From positions 1 to 64,000 of the forward strand of contig NZ_JAAMFN010000007.1 in the NCBI RefSeq assembly GCF_013376095.1: a DNA stretch of 64,000 nucleotides. The letters run 5' to 3'. The DNA is from Arthrobacter sp. SDTb3-6. GTDB taxonomy: Bacteria; Actinomycetota; Actinomycetes; Actinomycetales; Micrococcaceae. The notes below the pieces were generated by a model. It was given only the letters and a program-made list of their open reading frames with translations. It had not been told where the DNA came from and ran no database searches. A program made the position numbers and the translations under genes. Numbering within the stretch: position 1 is the stretch's first letter; each line of letters starts with the position of its first letter. Positions 1 to 8,189 of this stretch are shown here, piece by piece.

Positions 1-301
1 CGGCCCGCCCTGTGGAGGAAACAACGCCCAAAAGACCCGCACCGGACGCCGGGAGAACGGTGGACCGACGTTGCTGACGGGCTGAACCGCAGGCCCGGAC
101 CCGGTCGCAGGCCCTACCCGACGGACGCCGACACGCAGGCTCGAGGACGCCCAAGCTTGGCTTCGCCTGCGCCGAAACACGGAAGCTCCGGTCCAACGGC
201 AGGCTGCTGTTCCCCGGCGCCCGGCCGGTCCGTGCGGCCAGTGGGCGCACCTGCCCCGGCCATGCCGGGAGGGCCGAGTGGCCAAGTGAAAGGACAGCGT
301 C
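1..301. other. Left edge, no gene recognised
   Basis: This 301-base stretch has no open frame with a start, ribosome site and recognisable product. The only clear signal is at its right end, where a GAAAGGACA-like ribosome site precedes the ATG at 302. I see no RNA gene, long repeat or terminator in it. Confidence 0.5.
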
Positions 302-657
302 ATGGCTGGGGACGATGAGTCCGGGCGCCGCCTTCATCTGCACGGGCCCGAACCGGCGGCATTGCATGTAGCCGGCGTTTTTTGCAGTGCCCTGGATGCC
401 TTCGCGGGCCCGCCCGGCACGCCGATTGAAGTTGTCATTCAGTGTGGGGCTGCCGCCGGGCTGCCGGCCGACGGGGCATTGGCTGGCCTGGCGGCCCAGG
501 TCATGGAGGGCTGCGCGACCCTGACAGCCTGTGAAAACAGCATGGGTCCGCTGCCATCGACAGCGGCACGCTTCCGCTCGGTGTGTCGTCCGTGCCGTCC
601 GGTGTCGTCCATCCCGCCCGGCTGCAGCGGAACCACCGTGCCTACGTCGGGCTGTAA
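302..657 (+). pseudogene. Frameshifted DsrE-fold-like protein, paralogue of the gene at 8190
   Basis: The first about 80 codons align closely with the intact gene at 8190-8546: both share VAGVF-SAL, an IEIVIQ-like strand and the block ACENSM. Just after ACENSM, near position 545, the frame must shift by one base. In the new frame the protein resumes with SAAIDSGTLPLGVSSVPSG and ends in AYVGL at the TAA at 655-657, matching the paralogue's SATVDAAGLAPG...AYIRL end. Even the ribosome site and start context (GAAAGGACA, then ATG) match the paralogue. If left unrepaired, the frame runs on into unrelated sequence to 883. It is either a recently inactivated duplicate or a sequencing error. DsrE-fold proteins are small sulfur-relay or unknown-function proteins; the actual function is unknown. 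Confidence 0.8.
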
Positions 658-954
658 ATGCCGGCGACTGGCATCGCCAACCCTTCGATGCGGCCAGCTT
701 GGGTGCCGGCGTGCCCTGCAAGCCCCGTCGCCGCCCGAGGCGCCGCCCACCGCCGCCGCCCGAGGAGGGGCCCGGCGTCGTGCATCCCACGGCCAGAAGG
801 CGCCTTGCCCCGCGGCCGTGGCCGGCCCGGCACCGTGTGACCCGGCCCAAGAATCCCTTGCGCGCTTCCGGCTGCGCCTTTAGCGTGGAAAACGTAGCTG
901 CAATATCCGGGTTGCGGGCCGTGCCCGCAGGGAATGGCAAGCGGGAGGCGCGAA
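658..954. other. Gap without a supported gene
   Basis: This is very G/C-rich sequence with proline/arginine-rich open frames on both strands that look like chance readings. No conserved protein, terminator hairpin with a U-run, or RNA gene was recognised. The promoter of the small gene at 955 should lie near its right end. Confidence 0.4.
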
Positions 955-1221
955 ATGCCAGGGAAGAAGAATCCAAGCCTGAAGGATCCCGAAATGTACG
1001 AGGAATTGCGGGACGATGGCGCGTCCAAGGAAAAGGCGGCCAGGATCTCCAACGCGGCGGCCAAAAGAGGGCGCGCAGCGGTGGGCCGTAAAGGTGGCAA
1101 GGCCGGGTCCTATGACGACTGGACCGTTGCACAGTTGCGTGCCAAGGCCAAGGAGATCGGCCTGAGCGGATATTCGAGCCAGCGCAAGCAGGAATTGATC
1201 GACTCACTGCGAAACTCCTAG
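955..1221 (+). CDS. Small Rho-N/SAP-like domain protein (DUF7218-like)
   Basis: The gene encodes 88 residues. The start at ATG 955 is chosen because GGGAGG lies 5-8 bases upstream; an in-frame ATG at 934 lacks such a site. The N-terminal half is lysine-rich and contains [20 protein letters not shown] and an [13 protein letters not shown] stretch. The C-terminal part, from [20 protein letters not shown], has the pattern of the N-terminal domain of transcription terminator Rho or a SAP-like helical domain, which bind nucleic acid. Such short proteins are common in actinobacteria, often annotated as Rho termination factor N-terminal domain proteins, with no established role. It stands alone, convergent with the kinase operon to its right. 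A nucleic-acid-binding role is inferred from the domain only. Confidence 0.75.
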   Translation: MPGKKNPSLKDPEMYEELRDDGASKEKAARISNAAAKRGRAAVGRKGGKAGSYDDWTVAQLRAKAKEIGLSGYSSQRKQELIDSLRNS

Positions 1222-1320
1222 TTCAGGCGGCGGTGCCGTGCAGGTGCAGTGCCGGGCGCGGTGCCGAGACAAGCGGGATCGCCCGCCCAGTGTGGGTCGC
1301 CAGCGTCAAGGCCGCGGCGG

Positions 1321-1959
1321 TTATTTCACCGTGAGCCGCAGGACCCGGTCTGCCCGGTGGGACATGGATTCGATGAGCCTGGCGTTGTCCTCGTCGCTTC
1401 CCAGGGCCCACAGGCGCGCGTCGGCGGCGGACTTGCCGTAGTCCATGTGGCGGGAAATGAGCCAATTGTGCCGGTGTTCCCGGGCCGGGTTGAGAAACCA
1501 CGATTCAGTGAGGCAGTCGCGGGCCGACGGCCAGGCGCCCGACTCGGCGAGCAGGTAGTTTCCTTCCGTCACGACCAAGGGGACTTCGGCCAGGACGGGG
1601 ATGCTGCCGGCTATGGGTTCCTCCAAGTCACGGTTGAAACTAGGGGCGTAGATGACTTCGCCGGACTTTTGCCCGCGAATTCGCTGAATCAGGTTGGCGT
1701 ATCCCGCATCGTCAAAAGTCTGGATGGCACCCTTCACCTGGCGAAGCCCCTTCGCCAGCAATACGGCATTCGAGAGGTGAAAGCCGTCCATCGGAACCAG
1801 CACTGCCTTGTCAGGGCCCAGGGCATCCACAATCTGGCTGCCGACGGTGGATTTTCCGGCACCAGGGGGGCCCGTGATGCCCAGGATTGCCCGGCCTCCC
1901 GTCGCGGCCAGGACGCCGGCACTGGCGATGAGGTCTTCAAGATGGACAGTTGTTGTCAT
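1321..1959 (-). CDS. P-loop kinase of the nucleoside/nucleotide kinase family, FrcK-like
   Basis: This 212-residue protein has a Walker A loop, GPPGAGKS, at residues 30-37, followed by a PMDGFH block like that of uridine kinase/phosphoribulokinase-type enzymes. Length and position match FrcK, the kinase of the rhizobial frcBCAK fructose operon whose substrate has not been firmly shown. It is the last gene of a leftward operon; its ATG overlaps the stop of the upstream PfkB gene by four bases (ATGA), so the two kinases are probably translationally coupled. It likely phosphorylates a sugar or a sugar-derived metabolite brought in by the transporter encoded upstream. Family assignment is strong, substrate is open. 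Confidence 0.8.
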   Translation of the reverse strand: MTTTVHLEDLIASAGVLAATGGRAILGITGPPGAGKSTVGSQIVDALGPDKAVLVPMDGFHLSNAVLLAKGLRQVKGAIQTFDDAGYANLIQRIRGQKSGEVIYAPSFNRDLEEPIAGSIPVLAEVPLVVTEGNYLLAESGAWPSARDCLTESWFLNPAREHRHNWLISRHMDYGKSAADARLWALGSDEDNARLIESMSHRADRVLRLTVK

Positions 1960-2912
1960 GGCCGTTCCGTCCTCAAGTGGTCAAGGGGTTTTTCCCCGGC
2001 AATCAGGCCGAGCCATTCCCGCGTACCGGGAACGGTGCATTTCAGTGCCGCCAGGCGGGCGGCAAATCCCAGCGAAGTGGCGGGGTCGGGCGCCTGCCCG
2101 GCCCCGTCAAGGGCTGTTCGGGCAAGGCTATAGGCACCGTGGAAGAAATCGCCCGCACCCAAGGTGTCCACGGCGTGGATCTGTTCCACGGCCACGCTGC
2201 CTTCACGGAGATGGGTCCGCCACTCGATGGGAGAGGGGCCGGCCGTCACGGCGGCAAGCGCGGCACCCCCGTCCAGGATCCACTGCATCGGCCCCTCCGG
2301 GTGGGACGGGACGGCAAAATCCGCCGAACAGATGACGTCCGTTGACAGCGGAACGAGCTCGGCCATGACCAGCTTCCACCGGCCGGCGTCGAGCACCCGG
2401 GGAATGCCCAGGTCCCTGCCCCATCTGGCCGCTGCCACCTGGAGGTCGGGATGGTGGCCGTCAAGATGCACGACGTCGGCGCGGCCCAGGGATTCCAGGA
2501 CGGACCCGATGTCCCCTGCCGCGGCGGATCCCGCCCGGTTTCCCGGCGCTGATTGCGCGTCAGTCGAGACGATCTGCCGGTCGCCGGTCGCGTCGTCGAT
2601 GGTGATGGTTGAGACCGCCGGTTGGTACCTGGCCCCTGCGAGGTCGGCCACGATCACACCGTGGGATGCGAGGTCCTCCCGAATGACAGTGGAAATGCTG
2701 CCGTGGCCCAGCCGCGTCACCAGGGTTGCCTTGCCCCCGAGCCGGGCGAAGAGCACCGCCGCGTTGAGGGCCGGGCCCCCGCCGGCAACGTCCTGGCGCA
2801 GGGCCGTGGCCTTCGCATTGCGCCCGGGCAGTTCGCTGACGCGCTGGATGATGTCCAGCGTGGCCAGTCCCACGAAGATTCCGTGCGGCCTGGAGGGCGG
2901 TTCATGCCCCAC
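1956..2912 (-). CDS. PfkB/ribokinase-family carbohydrate kinase
   Basis: The 318 residues carry both PfkB family signatures. These are an N-terminal glycine-rich motif (VAGGGPALNAA, about residues 42-52) that closes over the sugar, and the C-terminal DTLGAGDFFHGAYS motif from residue 249, with the catalytic aspartate at about 255. Members phosphorylate fructose, ribose, 1-phosphofructose and similar sugars in the cytoplasm. The gene overlaps the ATPase gene upstream by 11 bases and the FrcK-like gene downstream by four, so it sits inside one transport operon. The context suggests a ketohexose such as fructose. Ribokinase or another sugar kinase cannot be excluded, because the sugar contacts are not diagnostic by eye. 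Confidence 0.88.
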   Translation of the reverse strand: MGHEPPSRPHGIFVGLATLDIIQRVSELPGRNAKATALRQDVAGGGPALNAAVLFARLGGKATLVTRLGHGSISTVIREDLASHGVIVADLAGARYQPAVSTITIDDATGDRQIVSTDAQSAPGNRAGSAAAGDIGSVLESLGRADVVHLDGHHPDLQVAAARWGRDLGIPRVLDAGRWKLVMAELVPLSTDVICSADFAVPSHPEGPMQWILDGGAALAAVTAGPSPIEWRTHLREGSVAVEQIHAVDTLGAGDFFHGAYSLARTALDGAGQAPDPATSLGFAARLAALKCTVPGTREWLGLIAGEKPLDHLRTERP

Positions 2913-3693
2913 CGTTGCGTTCCTCCTCCGTTGGTTCCAGGGCGCCCGTCATCAACGCGACGACGTCGGACATGCTGCGCGCCGTGGGATCCACCACTGC
3001 TGCACGCTTGCCCAGGCGGTGCACGTGGATCCGGTCGGCCACTTCAAAGACGTGCGGCATGTCATGGCTGATGAGGATGACCGGCAGGCCGCGCTCCCGA
3101 ATCTGGCGGATCAGGTCCATCACCATGCCTGATTCCTTCACGCCCAGCGCGGCGGTGGGTTCGTCCATGATGATGACACGCTTGCCGAACGCCGCGGAAC
3201 GGACCACGGCCACGCCCTGCCGCTGGCCACCCGAGAGGGTCTCCACGGCCTGGGTAGCCGATTTGATGCCGATTTTCAGGTCGGAGAGGTGTTGCATGGA
3301 TTCGCTGCGCATCCGCGGCTTGTCGAGTTGGCGCAGTACGGAGCCCATGAATCCCTTTTTGCGCAGTTCGCGGCCCAGGAACACGTTGCTGGCGATGTCC
3401 AGGGCAGGGATTACGGCCAGGTCCTGGTACACCGTTTCAATGCCATGGTGCCGGGCGTCAAGGGTGGTTTTGAACCGGACCGGTTCGCCGTCCATCTTGA
3501 TTTCGCCGGAATCGGGCACGAGCGCACCGGACAAGGCCTTGATCAGGCTGGACTTGCCGGCACCGTTGTCGCCAATGACGGCCAACACCTCGCCGGCGCG
3601 TAATTCGAATTCAGCCCCGTTGATCGCGGTGACTGAACCATAGCGCTTGACCAGGTTGTGCGCTTCGAGCACGACTGCCTGTGGCTTGTTCAC
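2902..3693 (-). CDS. frcA: Sugar ABC importer ATP-binding protein, FrcA-like
   Basis: This is a single-domain ABC ATPase of 263 residues. It shows Walker A GDNGAGKSS (41-49), signature LSGGQ (153-157), Walker B IIMDEPT (174-180) and the switch histidine at about 210. Most ribose/xylose-type importers use a double-domain ATPase of about 500 residues. The single-domain form with AVIGDNGAGKSSLIKALSG and NVFLGREL is typical of the FrcA group of fructose importers. It would pair as a dimer on the cytoplasmic side with the permease encoded upstream (four-base overlap) and the binding protein at 4831. The gene symbol is given by similarity; fructose as substrate is likely but not proven. Confidence 0.82.
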   Translation of the reverse strand: MNKPQAVVLEAHNLVKRYGSVTAINGAEFELRAGEVLAVIGDNGAGKSSLIKALSGALVPDSGEIKMDGEPVRFKTTLDARHHGIETVYQDLAVIPALDIASNVFLGRELRKKGFMGSVLRQLDKPRMRSESMQHLSDLKIGIKSATQAVETLSGGQRQGVAVVRSAAFGKRVIIMDEPTAALGVKESGMVMDLIRQIRERGLPVILISHDMPHVFEVADRIHVHRLGKRAAVVDPTARSMSDVVALMTGALEPTEEERNGGA

Positions 3694-4685
3694 TGTGTCC
3701 TCCTGCGGGCCAGCTGGTCAAAGGCGACGGCCAGAATGACCAGGGCGCCTGTGGCAATGTTCTGGTAAAGGTTGTCCACCCCGATGAGTGTCAGGCCGTT
3801 GCGCAGGACCCCCACTATCAGCGTCCCGATAAGGGTCCCCACCACGGATCCCCGGCCGCCGAAGAGGCTCGTGCCGCCGATGACGACGGCGGTGATCGTA
3901 TCCAGGTTGGCCGTCTGGTAGGCGTTGGGGTCGGCATTGGGGATGCGTCCCAGGGCCGCCCAGGCGGCAATCATGGCGATCACCCCGGTCATGATGTACA
4001 CCATCACGAGGGTCCGGTTGATCTTGATGCCGGTGAAGCGGGCCGCCGTCGGATTGCCGCCCACCGCGTAGACGTGCTGGCCGCCGGCGGTTTGGCGCAA
4101 AACGTAGAAACAGACGGCGTAAACAATGACCAGCACCCCCACGCCCAGCGTGGTCCGCCAGGCGCCGATTCCAAAGTCCTGGCCAAAGAATGTCAGCAGC
4201 GGGCTCGTCACCGGATAGGTGGCCGAACCGGCATACAACTGGCTGGCGGCCGCGACCGCCGTATAGGTGCCCAGGGTGACGATGAAGGGCGGCAGCCGGA
4301 GAAACGAGACCAATGAGCCGTTGACCGCGCCGATGGCCACGCACACCACCAGTGCGATAAGCAGGGCCCCGAAGCCGCCGGCCTGCGGTACGGTCTTGGC
4401 CATCACGATGGTGCCCAGGACCGCAATGGCACCGATGGAAAGGTCAATGCCGGCCGTCAGGATCACAATTGTCTGGGCCACGGCCAGAATCCCAATCACA
4501 ATGGATTGCTGGCCGATCAACGACAGGTTGTAGGGAGTCAGGAACCGGGGCGAGCCGATGGCAAACACGATGACGGCAACGATGAGTGCTGCCAGGGGGC
4601 CCACAAGCGGTTGCCGTGCAACCCAAGTCCAATCACGGTGTGTCCGTGGCGGGGCGGGGCTGATCTGGGTGGTGCTGGTAGTCAT
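3690..4685 (-). CDS. frcC: Sugar ABC importer permease, FrcC/RbsC family
   Basis: The 331-residue membrane protein begins with a hydrophilic tail of about 25 residues, then a series of hydrophobic segments. The family block GIDLSIGAIAVLG follows, then a C-terminal ITAVVIGGTSLFGGRGSVVG stretch characteristic of RbsC/FrcC-type permeases. It forms the membrane channel of the importer. Its stop overlaps the start of the ATPase gene by four bases. A 145-base gap holding a strong hairpin separates it from the binding-protein gene upstream. Substrate assignment follows the operon: fructose or a related ketose. Confidence 0.85.
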   Translation of the reverse strand: MTTSTTQISPAPPRTHRDWTWVARQPLVGPLAALIVAVIVFAIGSPRFLTPYNLSLIGQQSIVIGILAVAQTIVILTAGIDLSIGAIAVLGTIVMAKTVPQAGGFGALLIALVVCVAIGAVNGSLVSFLRLPPFIVTLGTYTAVAAASQLYAGSATYPVTSPLLTFFGQDFGIGAWRTTLGVGVLVIVYAVCFYVLRQTAGGQHVYAVGGNPTAARFTGIKINRTLVMVYIMTGVIAMIAAWAALGRIPNADPNAYQTANLDTITAVVIGGTSLFGGRGSVVGTLIGTLIVGVLRNGLTLIGVDNLYQNIATGALVILAVAFDQLARRRTQ

Positions 4686-4784
4686 GGCTTACCTTCCTTG
4701 AGCGCCTGTGCAAGGGTGCCCTTCAGCGGCAGTGGCGGGTGAATGGCGGGCGCCGGGGCGGGGAGCGCGCACCGTCCGGTCCGG

Positions 4785-4822
4785 CCGTGCCCACCCCTGC
4801 CGGGGGACAGGGGTGGGCACGG
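4785..4822 (-). terminator. Strong hairpin between the binding-protein and permease genes
   Basis: There are two perfectly complementary 15-base arms (4785-4799 and 4808-4822, core GTGCCCACCCCTG) around an 8-base loop. It lies just downstream of the binding-protein stop at 4831, inside the operon and without a U-run. Such hairpins commonly stabilise the upstream message or attenuate read-through, giving more binding protein than permease. Confidence 0.7.
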
Positions 4823-4830
4823 CGTGGTGA

Positions 4831-5880
4831 CTAGCCCCAGCAGTTCTGCAGGCCCCAGGCGGTGTCCTTTGAGTCCAGCCCGGCAACAGGGTGGTCGGTG
4901 ATGAGCTGTGCCCCCGTGTCAATGAAGCCGCTGGGCTTGGTGCCGTTCTTGGCGAAAGTGACCACGGCGTCAACGCCCTGCTGGGCCATCTTGGCGGGGA
5001 ACTGCATGACCGTGGCACCGATCTTGCCGGATTTCACGTTCTGCACACCCGTGCAGCTGCCGTCAATCGAGGCCATGGTGATTTGGCTCGTCTTGCCGGC
5101 TGCGGAAATGGCCTGGTAGCCACCGGCAGCGGCCGGTTCGTTGATCGTGTATACCGAGTTGGCGTCGGGAACACGCTGGAGCAGGTTTTCCATGGCGGTC
5201 TGGGCCTTGGTCTGGTCTCCGTTGGTGTTTTCCATGCCGGCGATCTCGGGGGAGCCGGGCTTGATGCCCATGCCTTCGAGGAAGCCGTTGTGGCGGAAAT
5301 CGTCCACCGTGCCGCCGGGAGTGCCGTCAAGCATCAGGAGCTTGGGCGTCTTGGTGCCCAGCGTCCCCTTGACCCACTTGCCTTCGAAGACGCCCGCCTG
5401 CTTGTTGTCCGTGGCGTACGTTGCGTCCACCGCGTTGGCCGGGTCGGTTGCCGTGTCGAGGGCAATGACCACGACGCCGGCATCCCGAGCCTGCTTGATG
5501 GCGGAAAGAATGCCTGTGGATGAGTTCGGCGTGATCAGGATTCCCTTGACGCCCTGGCTGACCAGGTTTTCAATCGCGGTCACCTGGCCTTCATTGTCGC
5601 CGTCGAACTTGCCGGCGAGGGCAATCAGGTCGGCGCCCTTCTTGGCGGCTTCAGCCTTGGCCGCTTCGCGCAACTTGACGAAATACGGGTTCGTATCCGT
5701 TTTGGTGATCAAGCCGATCTTGACGTTGCCCGCCCCGCCGCTGCCAGAGGATGCGGGCGTCCCGGATCCTCCGCAGGCTGATGCCGTCAGTGCGATGGCG
5801 CCTGCCAGGACGAGGGCTGAAAGGGAGCGGTGGATCCCGCTGCGGGGGGTGGTTTTCCTGGGACTGCGGTTCTTCGTCAT
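4831..5880 (-). CDS. frcB: Sugar ABC importer substrate-binding lipoprotein, FrcB-like
   Basis: The 349-residue precursor has basic residues (MTKNRSPRKTTPR), a hydrophobic stretch and a lipobox ending in SAC-GG near residue 36. It should therefore be lipid-anchored on the outer face of the membrane. The mature part follows the type I periplasmic-binding fold of RbsB/FrcB: KIGLITKTDTNPYFVKLREA at the start, then GILITPNSS and VVIALDTATDP further on. It delivers sugar to the FrcC/FrcA-like proteins. It is the first gene of the leftward operon, with a LacI operator about 65 bases upstream. Ribose, xylose or other ketose binding is the alternative to fructose. Confidence 0.85.
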   Translation of the reverse strand: MTKNRSPRKTTPRSGIHRSLSALVLAGAIALTASACGGSGTPASSGSGGAGNVKIGLITKTDTNPYFVKLREAAKAEAAKKGADLIALAGKFDGDNEGQVTAIENLVSQGVKGILITPNSSTGILSAIKQARDAGVVVIALDTATDPANAVDATYATDNKQAGVFEGKWVKGTLGTKTPKLLMLDGTPGGTVDDFRHNGFLEGMGIKPGSPEIAGMENTNGDQTKAQTAMENLLQRVPDANSVYTINEPAAAGGYQAISAAGKTSQITMASIDGSCTGVQNVKSGKIGATVMQFPAKMAQQGVDAVVTFAKNGTKPSGFIDTGAQLITDHPVAGLDSKDTAWGLQNCWG

Positions 5881-5943
5881 CTGGACTCCTTCGACCAGTG
5901 AGGCAGGGGCCTGCCATCGAGTGGCTCCACTCTAAGCACCTCG

Positions 5944-5965
5944 CAAACGCTTGCGCAAGCGTTTG
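5944..5965. promoter_or_regulatory. LacI-family operator, perfect 22-bp palindrome
   Basis: The half-site CAAACGCTTGC is followed immediately by its exact reverse complement, centred between 5954 and 5955. The central CG and the AAACG-CGTTT frame are typical of LacI-family operators. It lies between the leftward importer operon and the rightward lacI-type gene and overlaps the -35 of the latter, so it probably controls both directions. Confidence 0.85.
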
Positions 5966-5979
5966 AATTAAAATAATGT
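5951..5979 (+). promoter_or_regulatory. Putative promoter of the LacI gene
   Basis: TTGCGC (5951-5956), a 17-base spacer and TAATGT (5974-5979) form a plausible sigma-A promoter. The operator palindrome covers the -35 and part of the spacer, which fits autorepression. Confidence 0.55.
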
Positions 5980-6023
5980 GAGAACTGCCACATCGTGGAA
6001 CCACTGCACTGAAGGAGGCCCCC

Positions 6024-7025
6024 TTGGGCACCATGGCCGACGTCGCCCGGGAAGCGGGAGTCTCCATCAGCACGGTCTCCCATGTGCTCAACGCGACGCG
6101 GGCCGTCAGCCCGGAAACGCGGCAACGCGTGGTGGACGCCATGGCGGCAACGAACTTCCGGCGCAATGTCCTGGCCACGGCGCTGGTGACGTCGCGGACA
6201 CACGCCATCGGCCTGTCCATCTCCGCCTTGCAGAACCCGTATTTCGCCAACCTGGTCCACTCCATCGAGAAACGCGCCTCCGCCAGGGGCTACAGCCTGG
6301 TCATGGGGGACTCGCACGACGACGAGGAGGTGGAGGGCGCGCTGTTGGGCACGCTGCTGGACCGGCGCGTTGACGGCATGATCATTGCCCCCGCCCCGCA
6401 CAGCGAAACTGCCAACCTCCCGCGCGTGCTCAACGACGGCACCCCGGTGGTCCTGATCGACCGGCACGCGGACGTGGAGTGTGACCAGATCGCTCCGGAC
6501 AACGTCGAGCCGACGCGACTGATCTCCAGCCACCTCGTCGAATTGGGCCACAGCTACATCGCGGCCGTCACCGGCCTGCCGGCGATACAGTCCACCGAGG
6601 AGCGGATCCAGGGTTTCGAAGCAGCCATTGCACAAGGCGGCCCTGGGGTGAAGTCGACCATGGTCCGCGGAAATTCCAAGGCCAAGGAGGCCTACCGGGC
6701 CGTCCACAGGCTGTTCAGCGGCACGTCGCACCGGCCCACGGCGCTGGTTGTCCTGAACAATGCCATGACCATTGGGTCGATGCAGGCCTTGAAGGACCTG
6801 GGGCTCAGGGTGCCCGGTGACGTCGCCCTGACATGCTACGACGACTTTGAATGGGCTGATGTGTTCGAGCCGCAGCTCACCGCCATCGAACAAGACGTCA
6901 AGGCCATGGGCCACACGGCCGTGGACCTTTTGATCGACAGGATTGACGGCAAGGCCGGGCCACGCAAAGTGCTGCGCACCAAGACCATTTACCACCACCG
7001 GAATTCCTGCGGCTGCACCAACTGA
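6024..7025 (+). CDS. LacI-family transcriptional regulator of the fructose-type locus
   Basis: The 333-residue protein has an N-terminal LacI helix-turn-helix (MADVAREAGVSISTVSHVLN) and a periplasmic-binding-like effector domain (IGLSISALQNPYFANLVHSI; GMIIAPAP). The start is taken as TTG 6024, because AAGGAGG ends five bases before it; the in-frame ATG at 6033 would be 14 bases away. It diverges from the binding-protein gene and has a perfect palindromic operator in the shared upstream region, so it most likely represses both the importer operon and itself until sugar binds. An aldolase gene follows after 14 bases, probably in the same transcript. The effector is inferred to be fructose or a phosphorylated product. 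Confidence 0.9.
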   Translation: MGTMADVAREAGVSISTVSHVLNATRAVSPETRQRVVDAMAATNFRRNVLATALVTSRTHAIGLSISALQNPYFANLVHSIEKRASARGYSLVMGDSHDDEEVEGALLGTLLDRRVDGMIIAPAPHSETANLPRVLNDGTPVVLIDRHADVECDQIAPDNVEPTRLISSHLVELGHSYIAAVTGLPAIQSTEERIQGFEAAIAQGGPGVKSTMVRGNSKAKEAYRAVHRLFSGTSHRPTALVVLNNAMTIGSMQALKDLGLRVPGDVALTCYDDFEWADVFEPQLTAIEQDVKAMGHTAVDLLIDRIDGKAGPRKVLRTKTIYHHRNSCGCTN

Positions 7026-7039
7026 CCAAGGAGCCTGCC

Positions 7040-8059
7040 ATGCCCATTGCCACCCCGGATGAATACAGCGCGATGCTGGACACTGCCAAGGCGGAACGGT
7101 TCGCCTACCCGGCCATCAACGTCACCTCTTCCCAGACGCTGAACGCGGCATTGCGCGGCTTTGCCGAGGCGGAGAGTGACGGCATCATCCAGGTGTCCGT
7201 CGGCACCGCGCAATACCTTTCGGGAGCGGCACGAAACCGGATGGCGGGCTCGCTGGCATTGGCTGCCTATGCCCATGAGGTGGCCCCGCACTACAACGTG
7301 CGGATTGCCCTGCATACCGACCACTGCCCAAAGGCCAACCTTGACGACTGGGTCCTGCCGCTGCTGGAGCATTCGATCCGGCGGGTCAAGGAAGGGCGGC
7401 TCCCGCTTTACCAGTCCCACATGTGGGACGGCTCGCAATTGCCGCTGGCCCAGAATCTACAGGTGGCCGACCGCCTGCTGGCGCTGTCCGGCCGGGCACG
7501 GACCATCCTCGAGGTTGAAGTGGGCGTGGTTGGCGGCGAGGAGGACGGCCTCGTGGGGGCCATGGACGAGAGGCTCTACACCACCGTCGATGAAGCCCGG
7601 CAGCTCATGACGGCCCTGGGCACCGGGGACCGAGGCCGGTACCTGGCCGCCCTGACATTCGGCAACGTGCACGGCGCCTACAAGCCGGGCAAGGTGAAAC
7701 TTCGGCCTGCCCTTTTGGGCGAAATCCAGGCCGCCCTGGCGCAGGAGACCGGCATTGAACGGCCCCTGGACCTCGTGTTTCACGGCGGTTCCGGCTCAAC
7801 CGCCGGGGAAATCAGCGAAGCAGTCCGCCACGGGGTGGTCAAGATGAACATTGATTCGGACACCCAATACGCCTTCACCCGCTCCATTGCCGGCTACATG
7901 CTGTCCCGCTACGACGAAGTCCTCAAGGTGGACGGTGAGGTGGGGGTGAAGAAGTCCTACGACCCGCGGTCCTGGGGAACGCCCGCCGAGCAGGCCATGG
8001 CAGGCCGTGTCATGGAAGCGGCCCGGCAGCTCGGATCGGCCGGCCGAAGCCTGAAATAA
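7040..8059 (+). CDS. fba: Class II (zinc) fructose-bisphosphate-type aldolase
   Basis: The 339 residues include the metal-site motif LHTDHC (residues 91-96), TFGNVHGAYKPG, the phosphate-binding FHGGSG and NIDSDTQYAFTRSIAGY. These define the class II FbaA group. The enzyme splits fructose 1,6-bisphosphate into two triose phosphates in the cytoplasm, using a divalent metal. Its place directly behind the LacI gene and opposite a fructose-type importer suggests a locus-specific aldolase, with a housekeeping copy elsewhere. A ketose-1-phosphate or tagatose-bisphosphate aldolase role is possible, since these enzymes share the fold. The ATG follows an AAGGAG site. Confidence 0.88.
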   Translation: MPIATPDEYSAMLDTAKAERFAYPAINVTSSQTLNAALRGFAEAESDGIIQVSVGTAQYLSGAARNRMAGSLALAAYAHEVAPHYNVRIALHTDHCPKANLDDWVLPLLEHSIRRVKEGRLPLYQSHMWDGSQLPLAQNLQVADRLLALSGRARTILEVEVGVVGGEEDGLVGAMDERLYTTVDEARQLMTALGTGDRGRYLAALTFGNVHGAYKPGKVKLRPALLGEIQAALAQETGIERPLDLVFHGGSGSTAGEISEAVRHGVVKMNIDSDTQYAFTRSIAGYMLSRYDEVLKVDGEVGVKKSYDPRSWGTPAEQAMAGRVMEAARQLGSAGRSLK

Positions 8060-8189
8060 CGGACGGTTGGGGGTGTCCGGTACACAGTGCCGGGGCCCGC
8101 GCGGCGACACTGCCGCTGTGCCCTAAGTGCCGGGATCGCGGCCCCAATCGATGCTTGATAGGGTCGAGGTTCCACTGAAAGGACACATC

